From the NCBI RefSeq assembly GCF_000208865.1, contig NC_018390.1, forward strand, positions 3,056,270 to 3,120,269: a stretch of DNA of 64,000 nt, written 5' to 3'. The notes under the pieces are model-generated. The model was given only the letters and a program-made list of their open reading frames with translations, was not told the DNA's origin and did not search any database. The first letter of the stretch is position 1; the number at the start of each line of letters is the position of its first letter. The position numbers and the translations under genes are program-made. Source of the stretch: Neospora caninum Liverpool (taxonomy: Eukaryota > Apicomplexa > Conoidasida > Eucoccidiorida > Sarcocystidae). Below are positions 48,601 to 59,638 of the stretch, in pieces.

Positions 48601-51600
48601 AGTCGCGATGGTCTCGCACGCACACCCACGCGCTCAAGAGAGCCGTCTTCAGGTTGGTGCAGTCGATCTGGCAGTCCCGGACTCCGCAAGCGCTCGCAAC
48701 GGGCTTTCTCGAGGGAGGCCCAGGTTTTGCGACCGATACCCGCCAACGCGCCCCCGCCTGCTCGGCGCGATCCACGCGCTCGCCCTCCTCCTCCCCGGGG
48801 CCGTCGCCGTGAACCCCTTCGGTCGGCAGGCGGGAAACGAAGAGACTTGGCGGAGCCGCGAGAAGAGCCGGAAGCAACGAGAGGCGCGGAAGAGGGGAAG
48901 GCGTAAGGGACGAGAGGAGGCAAGGACGCGGCAGGACGCCAGGACAGCGGGTGCCACCCGTCTGTTCGGAGAGGAGAGAGTGTCCCCGAGGCAGAGCCGG
49001 CTTCAGAGCGGCGGTAAGGCTCTTCAACGTCTCGGCGAGCAGCCGGAGATGCGCAGGCGGGGCGGCCTGGGGGACTGTCGGCGAGCTGGCTGAGGCCGCT
49101 GTGCTGAATCGACCAACACGGCCGGAAGCCGCGGGCCCAGCCCTCGGAGATGCGCGCCTTCTCGTCAACGGAGTCTCGAGCAACTCCGCGCGTTCGACCT
49201 CGGCCGCTCCCGCCTCCAGCGTCGTGGAACCCCGCCCTGATACCTGCTTCGCGAGGCAGGAAGAAGCTGGGGCCGTCCGAGGAGCGGGCGGCTGTGGGTG
49301 GTGCGCTCCCTGGAGTTCCCCAGGTTGTTTTTTTCCGATGTGCGAAGAGGAGCGAGTCGAGGAGGCAGAGCTGGACGGAGATCGAAAGCCTTCTCGTAGC
49401 GCCGCGCCTGCCTGCAAGGGACAGGAAACGCCTGGTGAGGCGAGCGAGGAAACAAACGGGGTCGCCGGCGCAGGCCGGTCACCGGCCTTAGGCGACGGAG
49501 TGGCTGGAAACGGAGGGATGGGCGAAGACAGGAGTTGGACGAGTTTTTTTGCGGCGCCATTGAAACCCGTGCTTTCCTCACACGTCCCCTCCTCGAGCGG
49601 TTTGACCTCTTCATCCTCGCCGCAGTTCCGTTCCCTCCACGCCCCGCCCCTGCATGCGCTGGCTTCTTCTGTCTGTTGAGATCCGCCCGAAAGGAGGGTC
49701 CCGGTGCGGCCTTCGTTTGGTTCGCTCCGCACGGAAGCTTCAGCTGGGGAAATGGGTAAGTCGAAGGCAGTCCCGCTGCACGGTGAGCAGCGCGGACGCG
49801 GCGCCGTCCTCGCCGCAGGGCTGCCCGCGGTTTCTGCCAGTGTAACTCCGTCGCCTTCGACCTCTCCAGGCGCGGCCGCGTTCCCGGACGTGGCCCCGAG
49901 CCCAGACGCGGAAGAGAGGCCCTCCAGGTTCGGAGACAGAGCCGTTCCGGCAGCCTGGCCAGCCCCGGAGCCGAGCGCGGTCGAGAGCTGCAGGGTGGCG
50001 GGGCGCCCGTGGAGAGACAGCGGGAGGCGACGCAGGGCGAGATGATGGAGGAAGGGGCAGAAGATCGCGTTCATCGACGACTCGAGACCCGCCGGAAGAA
50101 GGCGGTTCTGCGCCTCGTCTGCTGCCACTGCTGGTACTCCGACGGCCGTTTCACTCGCCGTCCTGGCGGCCAAGGTCTCCGCCTCAAACTGACGCCAGAG
50201 CTCCTGCTCGGGCGGAGGGAGAAACGCGGGAAGGATTGGAAGAGGAGCGAACGGAAGAACCGGAGGAGACGAAACAGAAGAAGACTCGGAGGAAGAAGTG
50301 GACGAGGGCTTTTCCACGGGCGATCGAGGAGTGTCGCCGCTTTGGTCGTTTTGCGGCGAGTCCAAGTTTCCACTTTTTCCAACGCCACGAGACGCCAGAA
50401 CAGACAGTCCCGGTAGTGTCGACGAGAGGGCTACGCCCTGCGTGGAGACACTGAAGAGCCGTCTGTCGCTTCTTTCCTCGGTCCCTTTCTGGGCCCCGCT
50501 GGGATCTCCCCTGACGTCACTCCTGTCTGCCTCGCGCCCCGCCGTGCCTTCTTTTTGGCCGCCCCGAGGCGGCTCGTCTGCAGAGCAAATTCCCTTTTTC
50601 AGCGTCTCGGTGTGCCCCGCACCCTTCGCGCGCCTCTTGCGCTTCCCGCCAGCCTGCGCACCTTGCACTGAATCTCCAAATCCGCAGCCTCCCACCAGCC
50701 GATTCTCCGCGCCTTGTGCGCCCTCCACAAAATCCGCTGCGTCTCCTGCCAGTTTGGGCTCAGGTGTCTCTCGCCCCGCGCTCGGCCCTGCCGCGCCTCG
50801 GCCCCGCAAGAGGCGCGCCCCGTGTCTCTGCGCTGCGACGCCAGCTCGCGCGCGCTCAATCACTGCGTCCTTGACGTCAGAGAGGAGGGCGGTCCTGCCG
50901 GCGGGGACGGGGCGGCCGCATGCATCGATCCACCGCGTCCCAAAGACCGGCGGCTCCCACACAGCTCCGCTGGTCCCTCCGGGCCCAGCCTTGTCTCCTG
51001 CGCTTCCTCCCGGACCCCACAGCGCACACGACGGGACGCCCAGGCGCGCCGCCAAATGCCACACATACTGCGGCGCGTCCATGTCGAACAAGAGCCAGTT
51101 GGCCCCGAGGTCCACAGGGATCTGAGGGAGAAGCGGCGAACGTGAAGGCGAGGCGTCGCCGCAAGTGTCTCCCGACCTCGAAGCAGAGGGCCCAGAGAGC
51201 GGAGAGAGAGCACGGATCTCTTCGCACTGACGCGCGACGCCAACATTCGCCTGGGCTCCATCGGGGGATTCCCCGGTGTCCGACAGAGACAGGCGGCCCC
51301 CGTCGGTTGCCTCAACGGTCTCGGAGGGTTCCAGACGAGGTCCTCGGGGACAAGACAATGAACCAGAAGGACAGCCGCGCAGGCTGAGAGCTGCATTCCG
51401 ACACGAGGGCGAGGCAGCGAGCGACGGCGCGCAGATAGTCGACGAGGCGCGCGTCGACGTTTCCAGTGTATGGACAGCCTGGCCGTCTCCAGGTCCGCCC
51501 GGCGGCGGTTTCGCCTTATCGTTTCTCCCCGATCCCGAAGGGCGGCGCTGTCTCCAGGCGTCGACGGAATCTGCGAGGCCGCGCCTGCGACCAGGCGACG

Positions 51601-54600
51601 CCGACCTCACAGCAACCGTCCCCTTCGTGTCTCTTTTCCGCGTCCCTCGGCCGCCGGCGCCGTCTCCGGTCTGGGCCTGAGAGGCCTCGTGGAGGCTCGC
51701 ACCCGAGCCGGACACGTCTCGGGAAGCCTGCGTCGCCATTTCTGCTTCCGATGTGTCGCCTCCCAAAGGCGAGGCAAGAAGCTCCGACTGAGCGGCCCGC
51801 GGAGGAAGCGCAGTCCCGTTGGGGCCGTAGACCAGGAAATCCTGGAAGTCCGTGGGGGCCTTCCGCCGTCTCTTCTGGCGAGTCGCTAGCTCGGCAGGCT
51901 CCTCACTTTGGTGGCAAAGACGGGGTTTGTCGAGAGCGCCTCCGTCGCCGTCCTCTTCCGAATCTTCTTCGACCAGCACCCAGTATTTGAAGCGTTTCCG
52001 CCGCCGCGTGCCCTCGCCTCCTGTGTTTTCGTCTCGCCCTTCTGCGCTTCGGCCTCTCCTCTTGGCCCCGCCGCAGGCGATGCGAAGGTGTCTCTCTCGC
52101 CCCTGGGAAGTCTCTGCGCGTCCTGTCTCCCCACATCGTCTCCGAGGGTCTTGCGCGCTTCCGCGTTTCGGCTCCTCCTGCGTCTGGCTTTCAGCCCCTC
52201 CGCAGCCCGGCGGGGAAGCATGCAGAGGCGAGGAGACCGCGGCCTCGACGCGCGTGGAAGTCTGGCCTGTCCTCTCTGGCAGATGTCGAGAACGAGCGTC
52301 TGACGCGCCGCCCGCAGAAGCGAGCGAGTCTGCTCGGACCGCAGGCAGGAGATGTGTGTGAATGCGGCCGCCAAGGCGGCCTGAAGCCTCGACGAGGAGT
52401 ACCCGGCATTTAAACAGACGCAGGAGACTCGCCGCCGTCATCCCCGCAATTCCCCCCCCTATGATCACCACGTGATACACGTCGTTCAGCTCGGCGCGTT
52501 TCTTCTGGCACCGCTCGCACGTGCCTCCGCGCGCATCGGCCAGCCCTTCGCCCTCGGAAGGGTGCGTTTCGCCTCCGAGAGAGGCGACGGCTCGCCGCGC
52601 GCGCGGCGATGCCTGGAAAACCTGCTCTTCTGTCGGGTGTGGACTCATCCGGCGACGTGCTGGTGCGGGAACATGGCGAGTTTTCGCGGCGCTTCGAAGC
52701 TCCCCGGCAGCTTTTTGCGTGGAAGTCCCGGGCCACCTGCGAGAACCCTGCTGCGCCTTGGGGCTCTGAGAGAACCGATTTCCCGAAGAGACAGCTGAAG
52801 GAGAGACTCTCTCGGCCTCATGTCCCCGCGGGCTTTGCGAGCACGCGTCTGACAAAGGCAAGGTCTTCTTGGCTCGTCCGCGGCCCTCAAAGTGACTGTT
52901 ATCGTCCCCTGAGTCTCCTCGGCATTTCTCGCTTGCGAACGAACCGACTGAGGAAGCGAGTTGCCTCTGCGAAGGCGGGCGGCCTAGGAGCTTGTGGAGA
53001 TCTGCGCGGAAAGCGTCCAGACTCGGAAGCTGTGCATCAATGGGTGGCGGAGCGGCCGTGCGTAGCAAGGGCAATGACGCGGTGTACAGACACTTGGGCT
53101 TTTGAACTGCCCCACGGCTGCCTCTCGGGTCAGAACGCGTTTTCAAACGCCGCACTTCTACAAAAGACGACAACCCTGAAAAGCTCTGATGCGGCGGCGG
53201 AACACGCAAAGGAAAAGTGAAGGACGGCGGGGGGGAGATGTGTGTGTGTTCCCGAACGGGCGCCTCAGATTCCTCAGGGTCTCGCGAGAACGCGGCGTCT
53301 GCCGCTTTTCTGGACTCTCGACACTGCAGCCAGGCCGCGTCGACACTCGAAACTTGATGCGCGTTGCAGGCCTCCGAGGGCGTACTATCTGTGTATGGGA
53401 GCCTCTCAGATGCGCTCGCGCGTTTCCGGGCTGAAGCGCCCCAAACCGTTGCCTCGCGGGACTGCTCAGCCTCCTCGTGGCGCTCATCGCTCTCTCGCGT
53501 CCTCGAGGTCGCACCTGGTGTCTCGGGATTCTCCCCTCCGAAGTCTGACGGGCAATGTGCGTCGCTATTCCTTCGGATCTTCCTCAGTAAGCCACGGGGC
53601 GTTACTTCGTCACCGTGTTGAGGTTCGTTTCCTCGTTCCTGCTTCACCTCTTTGAGTGTATCTGTGGCGACATCGTCAGCAAGGCGAGAAAGGCAGCGAG
53701 CGTTTCGCGAACCGTGCGAACAGAGGTTCTCGAAACCGCCAGTGCACCTGCACAGTGTATGTACACCTGGAGTCGCATCCCGCGTTGGGCTTTCGAAGGT
53801 CAAGCGGTGGCCAGGCCCGAGGTCGCCTTCCCGTATAGGATTCCCGAGGCCTCCCCGACGAGTCGCAGATGGCCTCTCGTTGCCCTGAGCGAGAGAGCAT
53901 CCAGCTCGAATGTGCAGCTCCATGCGTTCAAAGATCGGATGCGTACACGCAGGTGAAGCGAGGAACGCGGTGACCCGAGCGTCGTTCATCCTGTCCACGT
54001 GCCTCGAACTATATCGGCCATAGGTGGGGCGCGCAGACAGGCGTCTCCTCGCATCCCGCGCCGAGCTCCTGTCACTGCAGAGATCTTTGTCAGGGGTCTC
54101 GAGGGAATTCCCTTTGATCTCTGCTGCTCCAGAGCCCGCTGCCACGCCTCGGGACGTCTGGCGAGGCGTAGCTCTTTCACTGCTGATTCGTCTCGCGTCC
54201 GTGGAAGCTGAGTCGGCGCGGAGATCCCCGCTGTCCGCCTGTCTCTCCAAGGCCGCCGAAGGCGAAAGATGCAGAGCCTGGAAGGCAGGAGCTTGCGTTG
54301 CAGCGAGCCCATCGGGGCACTCTTGCGTCCCCGTCCCCTGTTCCTGTTGAGGAACACGAAGCGAGGCTGGAAGCCTCGGACCTCTCGCCTTTCCCGGACA
54401 CCTGCCACCCTCTGCGCTGGGAAGAGTTTCTGAGTTTCGAGCGCCCGGCGACGTCCCGGAAAAAAGTCTGTGGGTCAGACCGCGTGACGCTGAAAACTGC
54501 GGGGCTGCTCGCCCTTCACAGGGCGACACAGCCTTCCTGAGTTCTGCGCCGTCAAAACACTCTGGCTGCTCCTCATCTGCTGACCACGCAGCGCCGTTTC

Positions 54601-55312
54601 GAGGAGAAGCCTGAAACGCCTGCGGACCGTCTTGTGGAAGGGAGGGAGCGCAGCTGGTCGCCACTGCGGTACGCGTCAGCAGAGCGTTCTCGGAAGCCGA
54701 GACAGCGGCTGCTGGCGCCTCTCCGTTTTGTGCGGAAAGAGGGAGCAGGGAAGACGCCAGGGACGTTTGAAAGGCAAGAGCGTCAAGCGTTGCATCGACA
54801 AGATCCACGGTGTTACACTGCAGCAAGCGCCTGCGCATACCCTTTGAAATCAGAGGCGCATCTGGTGCGTGGAAGGGAGAGAGAAAGCGGTGGCGATACC
54901 GATCAGCCCAGCAGACGGGGTCCGGAAACGTTCCTCCGCCCTGCAGACGGGCCCAGGGCGAGGACGCCGCCTCTGCGCCACCGTTTTGGACAGGCAAACG
55001 CGCGCCGTGAGATGAGGCAGCGAGTCGGACGGGGGAATGCGCCTCGTTCGCTTCGTGCGATTCCCGTTGTCTGCTGGCTCCGGGGGTACAGGCAGTCAAA
55101 TCGTTCTCAGAAAGTGGATCCTGGCCCACACAAGTTGCGTCCTCCCTCTGCAGTCGCGCCGCAAGTAGAAAAGCTTCGCCGGTGCAAGGGATGCTTCCAC
55201 TTGCTGTCTGGGGGCCTTTTTCCCGGGTTGTAGCGCGTCCTTCGGAAACCAGGTGGAGGCTCAGAGACGCCTGCATAGGGCGTTCTGCTCCACATGCAGT
55301 GTCGGCCTCCAT
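42608..55312 (-). CDS. LSD1: Giant LSD1/KDM1-type flavin amine oxidase
   Basis: FAD-dependent amine oxidase of the lysine-specific histone demethylase class, presumably nuclear. Exons on the minus strand: 55312-47570, 46676-45562, 45018-44124, 43705-42608; phases agree; about 3616 residues against 852 in human LSD1. The first 940 residues are disordered; I see no clear SWIRM domain. The FAD motif (VVIIGGGIAGMTAASLLRL, then GRLGGRIH) is near residue 950, VDLGANWLLFDMDAPQY near 1400. Exon 2 has GYAWLSTLLA, VSVPIGVLKKKVISFEP and HNKVILRF, whose Lys corresponds to human K661. Exon 3 starts VFWPPSVPFLN and ends with TRWDEDPLYSCSYGF; exon 4 has ENDSSLLAQP and FFCGEHTSEIGPQCVHGAMHSG. Each is a recognised LSD1 block. 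Between blocks lie inserts of hundreds of acidic or Ser-rich residues. The intron 47569-46677 may hide a short exon, because the segment before GYAW is shorter than in relatives. Confidence 0.88.
43179..43268. repeat. Five 18-base tandem repeats in the amine oxidase C-terminus
   Basis: Units of GAGGAAGACATGGATGAA with one to three changes each. Minus-strand translation gives the SSMSSS repeat of the oxidase; the plus strand reads DEEEDM and stays open, producing a false acidic frame. Confidence 0.9.
43964..43982. repeat. (TA)n microsatellite in amine oxidase intron 3
   Basis: Short TA run between exon 4 and exon 3 of the LSD1-type gene. Confidence 0.8.
44536..44549. repeat. Palindrome copy in amine oxidase exon 3
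   Basis: GCTGTACGTACACC; read on the coding strand inside a Ser/Arg-rich insert (TSGVRTAERQ region). Confidence 0.7.
45375..45403. repeat. TA-rich tract in amine oxidase intron 2
   Basis: ATTATATATATATATAATATATA-like sequence; a (CT)n run at about 45531-45552 lies next to the exon 2 donor of the same intron. Confidence 0.75.
45720..45733. repeat. Palindrome variant with GTC/GAC arms
   Basis: GCTGTCCAGACACC in exon 2 of the amine oxidase (coding strand CLDSREV region). Both inner arm bases are changed together, so pairing is kept. Confidence 0.6.
47747..47760. repeat. GGTGTC-CA-GACACC, compensated palindrome copy
   Basis: In exon 1 of the amine oxidase. Both inner arm bases differ from the common form but remain complementary. 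Confidence 0.7.
53081..53094. repeat. Palindrome variant in amine oxidase exon 1
   Basis: GGTGTACAGACACT; translated on the minus strand as CLYTAS. Confidence 0.55.
53754..53767. repeat. Palindrome copy in amine oxidase exon 1
   Basis: AGTGTATGTACACC; on the coding strand it reads GVHTLC within the disordered N-terminus. Confidence 0.7.
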
Positions 55313-58300
55313 CTTGCCGTTACACTCGAGAGGTGTACTCCAAGGCTCACAGTGCGCCGGCGAAACTGGAGAAATCGGAGGAAAACGTGTACTTCTACCT
55401 CATTCCGAAGACCGGGACTGGGCAGCTGCTACGTCGCGAAGATGAAAAGACGGGAAGTGAAAACTTAGAGTTACGGCCCATCAGCCCCTCAACGAACCCA
55501 AGGACTCCATTGTGGCTCTGGAAGCTTACGCTCACATCTAGACTTCCGAGTTTCCTTGTGATGTTCCGTGAAACAGGGAAAAAATCCTGCGTTCAGTGCA
55601 GAGCTTGAGCACACAGTCGACGGTATCCGGCCCAGATCTGTTGGAGCACAAGAATTGTCAAACAGAAAAGTCCACCAGAGCTCGATCAGTTTCGGGTGCT
55701 CTGGCCTCGGGAAGTGCAGGGGGACAGAGGCTGCTCCTTTGAGCCTGTGGGGCAAATTCTCAAAATTCGCAGTTCTTCCGTTGGCCTCGCACGTTTCCGG
55801 AGGCCCTACTCAGAAGAGAATTGACCGAGTCACTAGAGGCAAACTTGGTGAGGAGCACAGTTTTTCGGCTATACGGCTTGCAGATTGACCCGCGGCCCTA
55901 TTCTATACCTTCAGGCAGCTAACGATCGCGGACTTTGGTGGATTTTTCTTCACGTGACACCGTCCGGCGACGAGCGAAAATAAGAAGAAGGCAGAGTGAA
56001 GAGCAGAGAATGGAGCGCTGACTTTTCGCATTTCTCTAGCTTAGTGGAAAAGAACAGAAACTGAGTACAAACGCTTCCCGGTAAGGGCATTTCCCCAAGG
56101 CCTGTGTGTGTGTGTGTGTCTTCATTCGTCTGTTCCAGTAAATGCCTCCCCCACAAATGGGGTGCTTGTCGACACTTTCAACAGAGTGGCCATGCTGACA
56201 AGAAGGTACTGAGTAGATCCTGCAATGCAGAGAAAACTCGGGCGGGAGCCGAAGTACCGCTAGAATTGCGTTGCTCAACCCCTGCGCGGGGGCCGAGCCG
56301 TTCCCAGAATACGAAACGGTGGTTAACTCTAGAAATATAAAAGACTTTAACGCTTATGGAGAATGAAGGGAAGAAACAAACCGAAGGGAAAAGATTGAGA
56401 AACAAGTCGCGAAGCAAGTACTGGGAAGGGGCCAGCGAGGCCTTGCAGGCACTCGGTCGAGAAAGCTTTCGAGGAGCCCGGAGCGTTGAAGGTGTGCAGT
56501 GCCACAGCACGCACGAATGGACGACGCAGAAACACGGGTAATAGAGCATCAAGGAGTTTGTTTAGGGGGGTAAGGAAAATTTAAGCGGTATCCTTAAAGG
56601 AAGAGGAAAATGGGCAGGGTGACATCTATCTCCACACAACGTTGGTCCAGCGCTCTGTGCTCAACTCATCCCCGTGTATACAGTAGACGAAAAACAGAAA
56701 ACAAAATACTGTCACAACAACGAAGAGAAGAATTCCGGTTGCACTCTCTCAGCCTGCCAGCAGAGCTCGACTCCTGTTGTACCTCGTACTGAAACAGTAG
56801 CGAGGAGCTCCTTGAGAAGAGAAACAAGAAAAGACCAACGTGCACTTGTTCGTCGTAGCGAACCCGAGGAGTCGACAGAACGGCTGTTCTCATGTGTCGA
56901 GGCAGCGTAGAGCCGGTCACTCTTTTCTCCGGGATCCTACAGACCCTTATACCGCACGTGCTGCTAGCGTCTCTGCTCCGTTCTTGAGAGAAATGGCCAT
57001 CCTCCCCAAAGTCGGCGGGTTTCTTCCGTAAGAAAATGGACGACGACAGGAAACCCTGGACGATGATGACTCGGCCCCCTCACAGGGTTGCGCGAGCGGC
57101 TAGGTGTGCGGCGGGGGTGAAAACTTTACTCCCTAAGGATCAGCGAGCGTATTACAGGTCGTCCAACGATTTTCCTCTGCAATCTGTCAAAAAAGAGAAG
57201 ATTCAAGGAAACGCGCCACTGGCGTGCAAACATCAAAATCCCCGGCCACGCAGGTGGATTTTCCGCGAACGCCCTACCGGACGGAATGTGAGCGATCGCA
57301 AACGCCGCCGTCAGTCTCAGCAGCCCTCGCGAGTTCAGAGTCGCATTGCGTTCTTTTTCACTCCACGAAAAAGCGCGTTTGAGCCCCAATTCACGTTTGC
57401 TTTACAAGGAAGGTAGCTTCTTTTCCCGCTCATCTGTTGATGTGATTTGGTTCTCTGCACAGTCTAGAGCTGGGTGCAAAGGCCTTCGCACGTAGCTGTA
57501 CTGAGTGCGTCGGCGCCTCACCCCAAAAGAACGGTGGCAAAACTGTGGACGAGGTCGTTACCTGCAGGCAGGGCATGTTCATGTCAATACGACAGAGAGG
57601 CCGCTGGTATGGGGGAGAGTCGCACACGCTCTGCAGGAACTTCAGCTCACGAGTGCCTCATCTCGGTGACTGTTGCCCACTGTGGACAATTTCTCCTCTC
57701 TAGAACAGACCAAAAAGCCTTGCTCGCGGCCTTGTTTTTTGTTCTGAGTCAACGAATATACCCTTCCTGCCCCAGAAGCTGCGTGGCCCTGCGATGAAAA
57801 GCCTTAACACCTGGGATCATCAGCCCAACCCCCGGCAGCATGATAGTAGTAAATGACAGGACAGGCGACACACAAATCCCCTCTGCATGAGACGAAATAT
57901 AGATCCCACCACACTACAGCCACTGGTACCCCGGAGCAGGATAAGATCAATGTTTCGGAGTGGCTCTGGCAGGCACAGTTGGGAAAATTCCGAAAGAAGT
58001 CGCAGCCGGAAGGCATGGTGATTCGACAGTAAGCCAACAAACGGTACCCAAGATCTAGAAGATACACTTTTACCCTTTTTTCTTTCTGCGACCGCTTGAG
58101 ATGTCACGCTGTTCACAGGGAGCCGGCACGTAATATACTTCGCCCACTCGCAGATGGCAGGCTGCTGACTGCTTGCAAGAACAAACCCTCCAAGCAAGGA
58201 GCAGAATGGGGCGCGTTCGTCCTGAACAGAGTCGCTCAGCGAGCTGTGGTACTATACACGGTGCTACCAAAGAAAAGGGGACGTTTAGTCTTAGATAATT

Positions 58301-59638
58301 ATTCTTCCGCACATGAATCAGCAGCAACCTTAGCCGGGGCCCCGCTTGGGTTCTCGGCTGTGCTTGTCCGTGGCTTCTTCCTAAGCTGCAGTGAAAAGTC
58401 TCGTGTTAGAGCACTCTCGGATTTTTCTACTTTTCGGAAGACCCAGAGGGCGGACAATCCATCTAGTTTCCATTCCCTTGCTTCTACCGTGACAGCGACG
58501 CAAGTCGGCCGCAGTGAAGAGGGAGGAAGGAGGCTTGTACCTGCTGGTGGCTGTGTACAGGCAATGAGATACTTAAGGAATACGAAGTAAACGTGGCCTA
58601 TCCCCAAAAAAACGAGTGGAGGAACAGATGACCGGCACTTGAATTGAGAGAGCTTCTTCTGTCAGTAACCGGTTCACGAATGGTTTCGTCACGAGAACGG
58701 TAGGCAACAAACAGCGGCGCAGCATCTTTTTTTCACTCATCTAGGGCCGCTGATCGGAATGTAAGGATCAAATATAGGGGTATTACAACATTTACAACAG
58801 TGCAGTGGCAGTTGAGTATGCCTCGCAAAAATCGGTACAGTGTGTGCGACAGAAAGTACGCCATTCGCGGCCAGATGGCAAGCAGACAATGCCTCACTGC
58901 GAAGAGGAAATCGTACGTGTGGTGTCTCTTCATTGGTGAAGATAAATTCCTCCTCTGTATCGCAATTTTGTTCCTCTCCCCGTCCTTATCATCTGGAGAT
59001 CTCAAAAATACTGCGAGTTCACTTATCGCTTCGCTCAGATACTCTAATCTCACACGAATTCCATGACGACGTGCAGCTACTCACACTGAGCGGTGATACA
59101 AGTATTAGGAATCAAAACAGTAGATATCTTGCCACGAATAGACAGTGAGGGAACACCGTCTTCATGCTGGGTACTCGTTATAGAAACATACATGCGTTCT
59201 GGCCCTGCCCCCAACCCCCCCCCCTTGACTAAATTTCGTATCAAGTGTCCTGCAGTACGTGAAGTAACTGCCAGCACTGTTCCTACCGTGTAAAAAAGTC
59301 TCTTGTCCTCGTGGTTTCTTCGGTTTCTACACGGACCTGGAGCATGTCGAGTGGCAATACACTGAAAAACCAAAGAAAAGGTTCTTGGCCAAGATGGACG
59401 GGCCGATTCCTCTGCATGCGTGTTTTCGGAAAAAGTTCCGGAGCACCTCGCCCAGCCCCACACAGCTCTGCTGGGACAACTCGGCCCGTGAGATGTACTG
59501 CAGAGCCTAAGGCTACGCGACTTCGCTTTGAAGGTGGGGTTACAATATCGTCTTTTTCACTGGTTGCCTTACGCCCGGCAACTTTTCTGCTGTGTTTTTT
59601 TCTTGCTTGTGGTCGTTTGAAAGCAAAACGTCGGCAAA
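55313..59638. other. Divergent intergenic region amine oxidase / eL29
   Basis: About 4.3 kb with no gene I can support. Frames of up to 164 codons occur but lack family similarity, splice structure or biased composition. It is plainer than the rest of the window: no (TA)n tracts and no complete copy of the dispersed palindrome. Confidence 0.5.
59413..59420. promoter_or_regulatory. TGCATGCG word upstream of eL29
   Basis: Matches the (T/C)GCATGC(G/A) word reported as over-represented upstream of T. gondii ribosomal protein genes, 219 bases before the eL29 ATG. The same core occurs by chance elsewhere, so only position supports it. Confidence 0.45.

Noticed and set aside
57036..57416. Plus frame of 126 codons and a GATGATGA box C-like word near 57063
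   Set aside because: No domain or splice context for the frame, and no CTGA box or stem at a suitable distance for a snoRNA.
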